Source: Furcasterigmium furcatum (Eukaryota; Ascomycota; Sordariomycetes; Glomerellales; Plectosphaerellaceae). Taken from it: DNA of 64,000 nucleotides. Where the stretch lies: positions 2,852,001-2,916,000 of the forward strand of contig BCIA01000003.1 in assembly GCA_001599815.1 (NCBI GenBank). Reading direction: 5' to 3'. Below, piece by piece: positions 11,378-24,009 of the stretch. The stretch's first letter is position 1, and every line of letters starts with the position of its first letter. The position numbers were made by a program, and so were the translations under genes. The notes below the pieces were generated by a model. The model was given only the letters and a program-made list of their open reading frames with translations, was not told where the DNA came from and searched no databases.

Positions 11378-12060
11378 GGCATCCGAGACTGTCTGACAGC
11401 TGGCTTGCCGGGCGTTGACGGGGCCTCTGGCAACTGGCAAGTGCTCCGCTTTGGGAGATATCGTGGGGTTTGGTTGGCTGTTGCCCCGGGAGGAAGGGTA
11501 TTTGATAGAGAATATGCTGTTTTGTCCTTCGAGATGCGTGGTGCCGTTGGAAAAGTTCCAGTTCGCCCGGGAGGACTGGAACCGATGGAGAACACCACGC
11601 AGATCTCCCTTCCAGGGCCATGGGTGGGGTGGTGCCATCCACGCATTGGATATCAGCGTGGCAAGAGCCCAGAGGGGCCTGATAAGCCTGCGCATCCTGG
11701 TCCTGGTCGGTGATCCTTTTTCTTTTTCTTTCCAGGCCCTTCATGGCAGTAAAGGGGCATTCAAAGAGAGGACATCCAAGACCAACACTCTGCACATAGG
11801 CATAGGCAGCCATGGCGCGTGTTGGTGCCTTTGATCACGGGGGGGCCGATTACTATTCAACCTTCCTTTAGGAATACACAAGGCATAGGAGGCGAAGGAA
11901 TTTCAGTTTATACCGGGACTTTCTCTGTTGTACTTATTAGACCTTTGGAACACCACAGGCTATGGTAGAGCATGCTTAAATATCATGGTAGGACTTTGAT
12001 TCACTGCTCATCCATAATTGAATATCATGGACGTTCTCTAAAAGACATTGTATTAGCGGT

Positions 12061-12090
12061 GCCTGGGGTTCGAAGGGCAACCTTCAGTGT
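12061..12090 (+). repeat. Direct repeat, copy 2
   Basis: Second copy of the 11348-11377 element in the same orientation, differing at three positions. It could be a remnant of a small mobile element or solo terminal repeats. No target-site duplication was recognised. Confidence 0.7.
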
Positions 12091-12316
12091 CGTTTCTGTC
12101 GTTTCCCGGTAAGAGTGCTTATGGAAAACAGTAGAGTCTATTAAATACTGTCGCGAAGACATGTTCTATAATATACATAAGAGATATCACGTCAGTGTGA
12201 CATTCACTGAGAAACAAACTACTCTGCTGCCACTACTAGGCAGCTTGGTCCAAACCAGCCGTCACCTGCTCTCACTTCTCGTGCCCTGACGTTCTACTCT
12301 GCAGATGGCCTCCTCC

Positions 12317-15300
12317 TTATTTTGCTCCCCCAGCCCTGCGCTTCGGAACCCGAGCCAGCCAGTAGAGCCCGACCGTGGCGGCAATGTTGAACAAAATGTA
12401 CGCCCAAATGAGCCCGAAGTTGCGCCAGCGGTTGTCGAAGCTGAGATTCATGCTTTCGAGAAAGGAATTGGTATCTGAAAGGCCACAGTACATACAGCTG
12501 CTTGTGCTGTTGTCGACCAGGTATCCGCCGTGCTCCTGGATGAAAGGGTCGGCATACTCGCCGCACGACACGCCATCGGGCGCCTCGAACTGGACCATCT
12601 CGCTTGTCAAACAGCGGACAGGGGCGTTTGCTAGGGTCGTCGAGAGGAGTCCGTCGACCAAGTAGGTGAGGGGGTTGACTCGGTACATGAAAATCCAGAA
12701 ACCCGGGAGCTCGTCGGGGCCAGCGAGGACGCTGCCGTGCGCGAGAGTCAGTAGGAAACTAGGAATCGACGAGGCCCTCTGGGAAAGGGGACGTACCCTG
12801 TGAAAGCAAACATGAGGATGAAAAATAACATGAAGATGCTTCCTGCGACCTCGGCGGTTTCAATCCCGGCAATCAACATGTTACCAAAGGTGCTGGAAAA
12901 CATTAAGAAGGCCCAGACGTGCAAGAAAGCCGTGATGCCGCGAACGTGGACTGCATCTGTAAACTCTGCATTGCGGTACAAACCCATTGGGTAATACCAG
13001 AAGAGGAACGAAAAGACGCTCATGATCTACGTGTTGCAGTTGCAAGTCAGCCAGGTTTCCACAGGAACAATGCGATGGTGTTGTGACGGACCGAATTCCA
13101 AGCAAGCTCAACAGAGATGCTCCCAGCGAGGAACACGATCCAGGAGTATGTCTTGGCAGGTCGCTCCCGAGCTTCGTAAAGAGCCCTCTGAGACACGAAC
13201 ATAGGCATCATCTGCTCGACTACCTGGCTGAAGATGACTAGGAAGATGTAGACGCAGAGCGTTTGGTTGAAGACACCTCTCTTGGTCGGCTGCTCGTTAA
13301 CCTGCGATAATCCGGTAAAGAGAGCCTACCGAAGCAGTCCGTCAGTATGAAACGCCTCGAGTCCATTGCAAAAGGCGATACTGACCGAGCCCGCCGTCAC
13401 GACGAACTTTGAGACAATGTAGCCTGGCGTTCTCCAGTACTGTTGAAACGCCCGCATAGTCACTTGCTGCACCTGCACCAGCAAGGTGGCAGCGAACTCG
13501 GCATGGGCCGATGGATCGTCCGTCTTCGTTTTTGTGTCCGCAGTCTGTGCCAGACGGTCAAGCTCACGGCGGACTGCTTGGTACTCGGGGCTAAATTTCC
13601 AGATGCTCGGCCAGTCCTCATAGCTTCCCTTTTCAGGCGCCTGGCGAATGACTTTCAGCATGTACTCGGCAGGATTCGACCCTGGGACAAATGGCTCTGC
13701 ACCGTTGCGCGCGAGATAGTCCAGCAAGACCGTCGAGTTGTGTCCCACCTCGCCGAAGTACGCTGTGCGGCCACCCTTGGCGAGGAGAAGTAATCGGTCA
13801 AACCGTTGGAACAGTGCCGCCGACGGCTGGTGGATGGTGCAGAGGATAGCCTGTCCGTTCCGGGTGAGTTTCTCCATAAGGTCACAGATGGACCAGGATG
13901 TCTGGCTATCCAGGCCAGAAGTGGGCTCATCAAGAAATAGAAGCAGTTCCGGTCGGGCTGCGAGCTCAATGCCGATGGTCAGCCGCTTTCGTTGCTCGAC
14001 ATTCAATCCCTCTCCAAGGGAGCCGATCACAGCATCGACGCAGTCGTCCAGCTCCACCAGTTGCACCACCTCATCCACGTAGTCCAGTTTCTCCTGTTGT
14101 GTGTATCGCGCTGGCTGGCGAAGGAGAGCGCTAAAGCGCAGTGCTTCGCGGACCGTCGATGTTGCGAGATGGAGGTCCTGCTGGGTAGCATAACCTGTTT
14201 TTCGCTGGAAGGACGAATCTCGGAGTTTGTCGTTGACGAGCATCTGCCCAGACACGACCCCCATCGTTACGCGACTCGCCAGCACATCAAGCAACGAGGT
14301 TTTTCCAGCTCCGGAGACGCCCTAGAACAACAAACGTTTAGTACATGGGAGTCAAGAGCAACCTCACGATACCAGTGACTTACCATCAATGCTGTCAGAG
14401 TGCCCGGCTTCACCCAGCCGTCAACGTGATCAAGGATCGTGCGGTTCTCGCCTTTGACCTGAACGTTGTAGCAAACATCTCGCCAATTGAAAACCGACGT
14501 CTGCTTTTCGATCCCGCGCGATTCGTCGGCATTGGTGGTATTCGAGCCTCCGATCGACTCGTTCGACGCGTTTTCTTCGTCGTTGACCGGGGCCTGTCGT
14601 TTCTTGAGAGCCAAACGAGGGAAGACGAGAATCTCGCCCTTGGATTGCTCGGAGGAAATGAGTTCGACAGCAAAGAGGTGAAGAATCATGTAGAAGATTG
14701 TCAGCCCGATAACGATGCCGTAGTTGCGCCATCGGTTGCTGCTGAAGAAACTGTACACAATCTCCAGGTAGCGGGTGCCGTCCACTGCCATGTCTCCAGT
14801 GATCGAGCCTTCGACGGAGCAGACATGGGCGCTGGCCGGCAATGATGCCTCTTGGTAGCTCTGGCCACGGGGCACAAAGTCCACGCAGGGAAAGGTGCGC
14901 CCGGTAAACTCGTTCAAGGCGAGCGATTCCATCGTGTAATAGACGGGGTTGATCCAGCGAAGCCAGCCAATCCAGCCACGGAGATAGTTGACAGGCAGAG
15001 CGAAGCCGCTGAAGAGCATCAGCATGAAGAGGACAATAGCGGAGGGCCCTAGTGCCTGGGAGACGGTCTTGGTGACTGAGCCCAGCAAGCGGAACATCAT
15101 GGACATTGTAACCGTGATGGTGAAGGAAACGAGGAAGAAGAAGAAGAATGGACCCGGCTCGCGGCGCAGGTTGCACATGAAATATATGGTGACGTTGATG
15201 AACAAGCTGTTGACGATTTTGTAGGGGATGTCCATGATCATCGAGGCTACCGCTTCGCTGCTCGGGCGATAGAGGGCGTAACGGTTGTGCTTTTCGACGA

Positions 15301-17019
15301 TTTGTCTTTTGGCGTAGAGGGTGAGGACCTCCAGAAGGCTGCCCATGGCGTTGATGAGAATTGAGAAGAAAATCAGCAGACTGCGGCGATCCATACTAGC
15401 CGAGTCCGGCTGCATGTTGTAGAAGATGCTGGACACAACCAGAGCCTCGAAGAAGTTGGTGAGCAACATGGTGATTGACATCCACGGGTCGCTTTTGAGA
15501 AGCTTCCAGGCTCTCCAGAGATTCAGCGAGAGCTGGCCGTAAAAGGAGAGCGTGAAGGGAGAGGCAGGTCGGGAGTATTTTGACTTTTGTGTCATTCTGG
15601 TGGCATGAAACTTCTCAGTGTGGTCTCCGCCAAGAGGGAATCGTCTTTCAAAGTCGTCGATATCAGAGACAAGGCGTTGTCGCTGTTGGCTGGCCTTCCA
15701 TGCCTGGGCAAACTCGTCAGGGCTCCGTGGGGGCGTCTTGCCCTTCCAGCCAGGTTGGATCTTTCTCTCCGAAGAGCTCGTCATCGATGTCAAGAAGTCG
15801 GGTGTTGTTTGCTGGTCTGGGCACTCAAACCCGAGGCCTTCAAAGTACGCCTTCGCATCTGTGGTCTTGCCAAAGAAGATCTGTCGGCCTTCGAACAGCA
15901 CGATAACTTTGTCGAAGAGCTGCCCAAGCCAGTCAGCACTGTCTTATCAGAACCAGACATCAGACTCACATCGTAGGCCTCCTGCGGTGCCTGGTAGATT
16001 GCCACGCAGACACTATTGCCAAACACATCCGATTGGAGGCGAAGGGTGCGGCAGAAACCGACAGCATTGGCCGCATCCAAGCCTCTGGTGCTGTTGTCCC
16101 AGCACTGCCAGGGCGAGTAACTCAGGACAGCCTCGGCGATGCTTACACGCTTGCGCTCACCGCCGCTGACGCCACGCACAAAGTCATTGCCGACACGAGT
16201 GTTCTTGGTGTGCGAGATACCAAGCATGGCCATGACAACGTCTCTCAGGTGCTGGGCGTACTCGTGCTTGTGGTGCGCAATGTTCCGAGGGCATCGGGCT
16301 CGGGCCGCAAAGTACAGGGTCTCGCCGACGGTGAGGAGGGGGAAGTGATGGTCGACCTCGGCGGTGTAGATGGCCTCTCCTTTGTAGTGCTTCTGAATTT
16401 CCCCCTGGGTGAGACCTTGATAATTCATGGAGGAGTCGCCGGCAACCTGGAAACCATACGTCTCGCCAGCAATAGTCTTGAGCAGGGTCGAGCACCCGGA
16501 ACCAGGCGGCCCAAGTACGCAGAGCATCTCGCTGCTCTCCAGAACACCTTCAAGGTCTTGGAGAATGTCGACACGCCCTGCCTTGCTGGCCCCGAGAAGC
16601 CTACCAGCAGCATCAATGACTCCGTGGAGGATGGTGCCAACGGTCTGCTGATATGCGGCTGACGCAGCTTGGCCATGAACAGATAGGTTGCGGAAACATA
16701 GGCCGGCCGTGTTGGGCTGCTCTCCGTTGAGAGCCTGCACTTGGGCTCTGTAGAATGCCTTTACCCATCGTCTGGGATCGAAGCTGGGGCTTTCAGGGTC
16801 GATGGTGTCGTCGCCAGATTTGGAAAAGAGGCTGATCTGGCCCTGGCCATGGGAGGCAGAGGTCGTCCGACGTGCAAGGTCGCTGATCTCCTCTCTGGTT
16901 CGGGCCTCACTGATATCCACGCCATCATGAGGATCACTCGCATCGGACAGCGTAGGGGTGCGAGGGATGATGTGCTCGCCTTCGGGCCCGCCGTTGCCTG
17001 GCAAAGCGGCGACTGGCAT
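12317..17019 (-). CDS. PDR-type ABC transporter (ABCG, full-size)
   Basis: Plasma-membrane efflux pump of the pleiotropic drug resistance subfamily, expected to export hydrophobic toxicants or metabolites using ATP. Six exons (17019-15970, 15919-14384, 14321-13386, 13325-13092, 13026-12797, 12731-12317) give 1466 residues, the normal size. The order is NBD1-TMD1-NBD2-TMD2. NBD1 has the fungal-type degenerate Walker A G-P-P-G-S-G-C-S-T (about 170-178, Cys for Lys), the signature VSGGERKRVS and the degenerate Walker B N-S-T-R-G-L-D. NBD2 has a canonical GVSGAGKTSLLD (from 863, made by splicing), a degenerate signature LNVEQRKRLT and LLFLDEPTSGLD. This asymmetry is normal for PDR pumps. TMD2 carries the conserved 'YEARERPAKTYSW' and 'WYYPMGLYRNAE' segments. 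It is divergent from a Zn2Cys6 regulator, its likely controller. Confidence 0.95.
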
Positions 17020-17823
17020 ACTGGAGTCTTGGACGGCCTTGGGAGTACTGACTTTAAGGACCTGGAAGATGAGCCGGTAAGATGGTGGAAGTAGGGTGAC
17101 GAAGGTGACCAGAAGGGTGGGAAAAGAGGTCAGTCAAGGCGAGAGAAGGGTCGTTGGGAGATCCTATATATACACAGCACAAGGCGGTGTCCTTGCGGGA
17201 GTGCTTCATGCCCCAGATTGCGGCTGTGGATAAGTTGAGACTTTCACGAAGTCGTCGTTGTAGTACGGAGGCCGGGGCTTCGGTGAGGGCAGCCCGCTGT
17301 CCTCTGAGTCCGTCTCCGAAAGTGCGGAGACACCCGGCGTTCCGATGGGACTCTTGGGGAAAGGCCACATACAGACCGGAAGCACTTTGGCACGTACGAC
17401 ATACAAACTCACGGTCCTACTAGTATGCTTGGATTCGAGGTGGATACTCAGCAAGTTGACCGAACACTTCAGTCCGAAAGCGCGGAAGTGGGACAAGATC
17501 CACTGCGACTAGCCCAAACAGAGGTAACAGGAAGCAATTCGTGCTGATGAGCGAAAGCCCGAAAGTCCGAAAGACCGCTTCCATGACAGAGCACCTGGTC
17601 TTGGCGTCAACTCTTCGAACTCCTTTTGTCCTCTGCTATGACGATATCCTGAGCTGAGTGAAAAGTTTTCGGGAAAGCGTCCATACATACAAAGTCCGAC
17701 AACCGCCTACCTAGCACCGAGTATTGCTTCCTGCCCAATTTTAAGACTCCCGGTCTGTCGCATCTTCGCCGGTACTTCAGCACGACGCGCGGAGACCACG
17801 GACAAGGCGGACGCCGCGCTGTC
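17020..17823. promoter_or_regulatory. Divergent promoter between the PDR transporter and Zn2Cys6 regulator, repeated CCGAAAG motif
   Basis: The 804 bp separate two divergent starts. The motif (C)CGAAAG occurs at 17316-17322, 17474-17480, 17552-17557, 17559-17565 and 17567-17573. The last three are spaced exactly 8 bp apart, and an inverted copy (CTTTCGG) lies at 17854-17860 in the first regulator exon. These are candidate operator sites. TATATATA at 17165-17172, about 150 bp upstream of the transporter ATG, is a candidate core promoter. Confidence 0.5.
17165..17172 (-). promoter_or_regulatory. Candidate TATA element of the ABC transporter gene
   Basis: TATATATA lies about 150 bp upstream of the transporter start codon on the minus strand, a usual distance for a fungal gene with a short leader. 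Confidence 0.4.
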
Positions 17824-20034
17824 ATGGATGTCACCCTTCCTCCGTCACGCGGCCTTTCGGTATGTTGCCCTGCGAAGCAAACGATAATCTCGCCGGTCCC
17901 CTCGGACCCCAGGTTACTCCAGCCTTCTTGTCTAGTAGTCCCATGTTAAGCATGCTTGACTGACGCCGGGTAGTGTACCAACTGCCGCCATAAGAAGGTG
18001 AGCTACCCATGAAATGCAGGCCTGGGACCCGGCTAACCCGGTCGTCAGATCCGATGCAGCCGCGATCTTCCAACATGTGCCCGTTGCTCATCCCTCCAGA
18101 AGGTTTGCAGGTACCCTGAGCGCCAAGTCCGGAGATCCAGGAAACGGCCGTCCCCTACCAATGCGTATGTTCGTACTCCTCCACGAATCATGCATCCGGC
18201 CACGAGGTTGCTAAGCTTCTACATCCCCAGCGGTGATCAAGGCGCTGTGACTGAGATCTTGGAGCGCTTGCGGCGCGTCGAAGAACAGACAGCAAGGGTG
18301 TCCCGCAGCTTGAGGACCTCGCCGGCAGGCCCGAATGTCGGCGATGACTTGGGCGATTGCACGCCGCCCGAGTCTGGCTTTCGGTCTCATGTGTGTGTAT
18401 GTGAGACGTGCGGGAAGCCTACGCCAACCACGTCCCCGGCGGCTACCACAGCGTCGCAGGGATCCGGCCCCGTGAAGGAGGCCCTGGACGTGACATCAAT
18501 CCTCAGCGCCTCCATGAGCGAAGTCCGACGACAGCGCACTCGACGAAACGCCTCCATCTCTAGCGTCATTGCTGAGAATATCTCGATCCCTTCCGAGACA
18601 GCAAGGGAGCTGCTCAGCCGTAAGCATCAAGTCCCGCATTACTCTCGCTCAGCCGACTCAATCTATCCATGGTTCTCTAGATGCTCTCACCCAGCTGCAT
18701 GCCAACCTCTTCCCAAGTCTGATCGACCGTCGGCTCATAGATTTGCTGCCGGACCTCGTGGGTTTGAGGAATATCCAGATAGATGCCTCCGTGATGCTCA
18801 TCTACTACTGCATCCTCTGGCAGGGCTGCTTTTTCGGCTTCGACCGATCCTTCCATGAGTCACATGCCAAATACTCCAAACAGCTCTTCATCTGCTGCCT
18901 GCGAACTATTCCAGTATGGCAGGCGGAGGCCACTGGGACCACCACGGATTTCATCGCTGCCATGTACATTGTGAGACTTGGCCATCCTGGTATTCACGTC
19001 GCCGCATGGTGCCAGAGCTGACGAGTTGGTGATAGGCCCAGACGGCAACAGAGAACCTCGAAATGGAATTGGGCTGGGAGATGCACCGAAGAGCCTGTGA
19101 GTACGCCCATGGTCTGGGGCTACACAGCCTCGACAGCAGTGGCGACTCGCACCATACCCTCACAGACAGGGATCGCGTGAGTCTATGGGATCTCATTCAA
19201 CTAGATCTTTTCCACCGCCTCGTCAACAACCGCACTGCTGCATTCCCAGCCGACCTAAGCGAGTGGCGCGTCAATATGCCCTTGTTGTCGAGAGATGGTC
19301 CTCCCGAGGAAGAGGAACCCGTGCAGACAATGGCATTCCTGGTTCGAAGCAGACTCACTTTCATCCTGATGGGGTTCTTCCATGCATTGGAAAATATGAA
19401 GAAGGGCTCTGACTCTCTGAGGGTCATCGAACCATTCTGCGAGGAGGTCGTTACGGTGTTTACCGAGTGGAAAGTGGTAAGTCATTTCAATCTTGGCACG
19501 TACGCGCAGCCTACTTTCTCACACCAGGATCAGGACGAGTGGCTATACAGCCATAGCACCAACGACGAGAATACTTGGGTCATCGGCGACCTCACTCTAG
19601 CCGGATATGCCTCCATCCTGTTCATGCTCCGCAGGGTAAATATTCACTCTTCTGATGAGCACAGCCCGGTCCCCACGGACAGCGACGACACGATCCCACA
19701 GAGCAACCTCTCAAGGCGAGCCTGCCGAAAGATGCTTCAGGCCCTATGTCACATGTTTGACTCCGGGGTTTCCGGCTCCGAGGTCCTTTCTTTCTCTTTA
19801 GGAACATACCGCGTACACATCGCATTTGCACATCTTGCCAGCATTGTGTTCAATGAGCCGAGGAGCAGTGAGGCAAACCGGGATACGTTCTTGCTGAGGC
19901 GCACAAGCCGCTGCATCGAGGCAGTTGCAGCCCGGGAGACGGAATTCATGCCTCTTGCGAGGAGCTTGCGAGAGGTAAACGGGGAGATAGAGACGGTTGT
20001 GGGTTGGCAAACGCTCATGGTTTCGTCTGCATAG
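17824..20034 (+). CDS. Zn2Cys6 transcription factor with fungal_trans domain
   Basis: Nuclear DNA-binding regulator. Exons 17824-17859, 17974-17997, 18049-18164, 18231-18619, 18681-18970, 19036-19476 and 19528-20034 give about 600 residues. The zinc cluster exists only after splicing. Exon 1 encodes 12 residues, a 24-nt second exon gives C-T-N-C-R-H-K-K, and exon 3 supplies the rest, so the cysteines fall at 13, 16, 23, 30, 33 and 40 (C-x2-C-x6-C-x6-C-x2-C-x6-C, exactly the consensus). A heptad-like segment (EILERLRRVEEQTARV) follows as a likely dimerisation coil. The middle homology domain (PF04082-like) spans roughly 210-420. Introns 18165-18230 and 19477-19527 are multiples of three without stops, so they could be retained. 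The adjacent divergent PDR pump is its probable target. Confidence 0.9.
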
Positions 20035-20977
20035 GATAAGGGTTCAGATTCACCTCTGGCAGCTAATTTATGTTGTTCTCAAGTAGCTATTCATTTTCCG
20101 TTAGCAGCTTACTCTAACTGAGAACCCAGGCTCTTAACCTCAGTAATAGCAGGGAACCTACAACAGCATGACGATCATGAGGGTGGACCGGTAAGCTGGG
20201 AAAATGTTGAAAATTGTGCCAAATCTCCTGACAGTAAAGTAACGGTTGTATGGAAAACGCCACGCTCTTTCAATAGAAGCTTAAAGAACATAAATACTCG
20301 AAAGCGTAATCCTTGACGGACCCGGCTCGAGAGTTGGATGCACCAATACACAGCAGGAGAAGCGGACACAGGTAGCCGATATAAATTGTGACGTTGCGGA
20401 TGCTGACAATGGCCTCAAAGGCATAGTCACTACCTGTTACGGGCCGGGGGCCTTGGTGGGGATCCCGGCTGGGAGCCGGGACCGATGCCCGACGTCAGTG
20501 GAGTCGGCGCCTCAGGCACGTGATTAGGGTGCACAGGGTGCTACCTCGGCGAGGCCCCTTGAGGCTCTCGCTGCGACCTCTCCCCCCCCTTTCTGGTCCC
20601 ATCGAAGATAGATTATCCTACAGCCTCCTTTCCGGTATCCGATAGGACCAGCCGTTAACACTACCTAAAATAACGATCCTGATATTTCTTCAGCTGGTGT
20701 CTACGTGACAGGTCAGACATTCGCTCTTCCATTTTGGAGTACATAACTAGGGCGCAGGACGTGAAGTGCAACTTCGGTTCATTCTAGTACTTTGCTTTTC
20801 TAATTTTCTCCGTTTTCATTCCCAGGACCATTGTGCCCACTCTGCAGTAGCCATCCATACAAGACTGTCAGGCGTATCCAAGTAAAGACGCCCCGGTTGA
20901 ATCACAGGACCCTCACGACGGTCAAGGTAATATCTCGTCAGCTGTTAAAACGTCCACGCCTTCCTCGAGACATGGCA
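20035..20977. other. Intergenic, convergent 3' flanks
   Basis: No gene seen. It includes a GC-rich stretch (20430-20590) with a perfect hairpin (7-bp arms CCCGGCT/AGCCGGG around GGG, 20464-20480). Confidence 0.5.
20464..20480. repeat. Perfect short inverted repeat in a GC-rich spacer
   Basis: The 7-bp arms CCCGGCT and AGCCGGG flank a GGG loop, between two convergent genes. It may be a structural or terminator-related hairpin; function is unknown. Confidence 0.5.
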
Positions 20978-22999
20978 TTATTCTTCAGTTTCCGCGTGCT
21001 CCCTCGCAAACTGCGTCTGGTTGAGGCCTTCCCAGTCGATGATAGGGCCTTCGAACTGCTTCCTCACTACGAGCCAGAGAAGGCCGAGACCGATGGCGAT
21101 AAGAGCCAGAACAACACAGACACTGCAAATGTCAGCAAATGAAGCGAAGAGGGTAGGGCTTTGGGAAGAGCTTACTAGTTCATCGACGCTGCGGTGACGG
21201 GGAGGATGTTGGGGAAGCAGATGAAGATACCAATGGTGGTGATCCACAGAGGAGCCCAGGCGTTGCAGAAGTACCCAAGCTTGCCAAGCTTGAAGTGGCG
21301 CTCGGGGAGTTTCTTCTCGCGCCCCCCGAGCAGAACCAGCGCCGCGGGAACAACGTAGGAGATGTTGACGGCGAGCACGGCGGTGGTGATGATCGAGTTG
21401 AAGGCTTGGGTGCTGGCCATGTACAGCAGCCCATAGATGATGCAAAATCCAACCGAGAGGAGGGTAGTTCTGACGGGGAATTCGTAGGTGGGATGGACGC
21501 TGTTCCAGTATTTGCTGTATGGGAGCCCGTTCTATTTGACGATGATTAGTATCGAGCCTCATCAGGATAAGCGCAGTCAGAACTTACATCTCGCGCGAAA
21601 GCCCAGGTCAGTCGGCCGCAAGTAATCCACTGTGATGGCATGCAAGCTGAAGAACTGTTAGATCGGTTGAGGTTGTGATGGAATTGAAGAAGCAGGTGAT
21701 GCTCACAGTAGAAGAGGACCGTCAAGAGGCATTGAAGACCGAGCGCAGCCGTCTTGCTACCTGTTGCCTGATGGAAGAGCTCAAGACTGGGCAAGTGGGC
21801 ATTTCGCACGGCATCGATATCTTTGACAACCAACATCATGACGATAGTGTAAGGCACAGCAGTGACGAATCCGATGAGCATCGTTAGGTTCCTGTGCGGA
21901 GAACAGTCAGAACACGCCTCCGCGACCGGCACGGGCTCGCGATGATCACTTACATCGCCCTCGGGATGGCCTTTCCCGGGTTATGCATCTCCTCGGCAAC
22001 ATGAATGACCGCATCGGTTGACGCAAATGCGTACATGGCATTGCCAATGGTCATTACCCAAGCGGCGCCCTTGGGCCATCCGCTAACTCCATCGAAGCGA
22101 ACGAGGAAGCTCGCCTCGTTGAAACTGTCAGTCATGGAGCAGAGGACCACGGTAGTAATGATGAACCCGGCGATTGATAGATATAGACAGCCTTGCGTCC
22201 ACTTGCCCAGGTGGCGCGGTGGGATCGTGAAGATGGGAATCACTGCAGGCCAACAAGTCAGCTCAGGTCCGTGAGAGACCAGACTGGTCGTGCTGGAATG
22301 GAACCAAGGGGGCACTCACAAGTAATCAGGATCAGACCGACGTACATCAAGTACGAATGCCATTTCTGGGTGACATATTCCGGTTGAACGAAGATGATCA
22401 TGCCGATGATGGACTGGACGTTGTTTGAGATGCCCGAGCATGTGATCACCCACCAGCCGATGACGCTGAGCATGCCGACACAGAAGGCGGCAAACTTGCG
22501 GTTCTTCTCCTTGGCGACGATGTATGTGAAATGATATTGGCCTGGGCGAGATGAAACTATTAGCCGGTGTTTATCTGGGAGGAAACACAACACGCGATGG
22601 AACGCATACCTCCAGATGACGGGAAGGCGGATGCCTGCTCAGCAAGGCCCGCCGTGATGAACCATTGGCAAAAGCACGCGGCGATGATTCCGAACAGGGT
22701 AGACTGCGGACCGCCATATATCATGCTCTGGCCGAAACAGCTCGCATAGGACAACCAAGAGTTGGTGATGCTATTATTCTGATTAGAATCGTCTTCTGGA
22801 GTCTGACGGGAGACGGGAGTTGTACGTACCTGAACCCGAGTCCCAGGGAGCCCAGGAGGTCGAAAGTTCTCCTGAGCACGGGAGAGTGACCCTGGGCGAG
22901 AAGGATGTTGTCATCTGCGTTGACGACTTTGCCGTAGCCCACCTCGGAGTCGTTCCCAGAGGTGTCGACCTTGGGCTTGATGCTATCATCCGCAGCCAT
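20978..22999 (-). CDS. Amino acid/GABA/choline permease (APC superfamily)
   Basis: Proton-coupled uptake carrier of the fungal ACT group (UGA4/HNM1/BAT-like), in the plasma membrane or vacuole. Eight exons (22999-22830, 22770-22610, 22541-22320, 22242-21954, 21891-21707, 21646-21588, 21531-21176, 21122-20978) join to 528 residues with about 12 hydrophobic segments. Typical motifs are LGFSITNSW in helix 1 (made by splicing), IYGGPQS, SGISNNVQ, the H-V-A-E-E-M-H-N-P-G-K-A-I-P loop and WAFARDNGLPYSKYW. In the fifth intron two nearby AG acceptors exist, and only the distal one (ending TTCAG, next exon from 21646) keeps the frame. The N-terminus is hydrophilic and cytosolic. The substrate is uncertain: GABA, choline or an amino acid. 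Confidence 0.92.
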
Positions 23000-24009
23000 G
23001 ATTGTTGGGTGAAACGCGAGGAACAGGAACAGCAGTGAAGGACTAGACAAGATGTACTTGGGATGAGACAGAGATGGATGGATACCGATGGTCCGGGTTG
23101 AGCGGCAGGCCGGCCATTGATATAGGAATTGGATGCCTGGGACACAAGGAGGTGAAGAAGAGCAGGTTAGCCGCATCACAGACCTCGGGGGTTCAGACCT
23201 CGAGCTTAGGGTACAACTGATTCGTTATCAGACGCTCTACTAACCGCTAAGGCACTGGTTCGTGGCGTGTACCGATGCCCGGTGGCCGGACCAGCCCCCC
23301 GCAAAACTTGGGAGGGGGTCGCCCCCAGGATCGATGCCGCCGTCCAAGCTGTGCATTTCACCAAGACTCCGGGGAAACCTGCCTATGCTGATTTCCTTCC
23401 CCGGATTTAGATCAAGATCCCGATTTATTGCGTACCTTGGCAAGATCCTTTTGCCCGAAGATGTGTTCTTTGGTATGAAATCAGTCCTCTCCAACTGAAC
23501 ACCTTGGGGCAACAATCGACATGTCTGGTGCTGAAGCTGTCACCCCAATCCCAATCTTGCCGGCTTACACAATACCTCCTCTGGACCTCAATCGCTTCCT
23601 ATCTCTATCTTCCGCACAAAATCATGAGACCCATCAAATCGTGCAGCTATGTTATCTCTGCGGATTCCTATCTACCACACAGGGCTCACAGGGTCGGACT
23701 TTGCGATAAGCAGACAGGATCGGGACGTTCAGGACGAGCATGTTTCGGGGGGATCTCTCGCGAAAATTCCGGCCGCCAAGATACATGGAGAGGATGAGTG
23801 CGGGGTACCCCTGCTACCACTATTACCCGAATAGGAAATAAGGAAAGAGACCTGATGGAATGACCGCTTTTGGAAACACCGCCGGTCGGATATTTTCGTC
23901 TCCATATCAAGCGGGGGCAGTGATTGCGCGTACTTGAGATGTTGATGTTGGGTCTGGGTGTCGGCACATGCAGCCACCGTTGACTCTCTTACAGAACACT
24001 CACGACACT
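23000..24009. other. Intergenic between divergent permease and acetyltransferase genes
   Basis: About 1 kb with no convincing gene. Short frames on both strands have no domain-like content. It probably holds both promoters. Confidence 0.5.

Larger units (their letters stand above)
11090..12316. other. Intergenic with a dispersed direct repeat
   Basis: This lies between the 3' ends of the rhodopsin-domain gene and the ABC gene. It contains a roughly 30-bp repeat in direct orientation about 713 bp apart (entered separately). Open frames of 139 codons (plus) and 171 codons (minus) at 11.3-11.8 kb overlap each other and show no domain or intron pattern, so I do not call them. Confidence 0.5.

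Noticed and set aside
11298..11834. Overlapping 171-codon (minus) and 139-codon (plus) frames
   Set aside because: No known family, no start context or introns, and located beside a dispersed repeat.
12061..12090. GGTTCGAAGGG as a tRNA B-box
   Set aside because: The flanking sequence does not fold as a cloverleaf and no A-box lies at a suitable distance.
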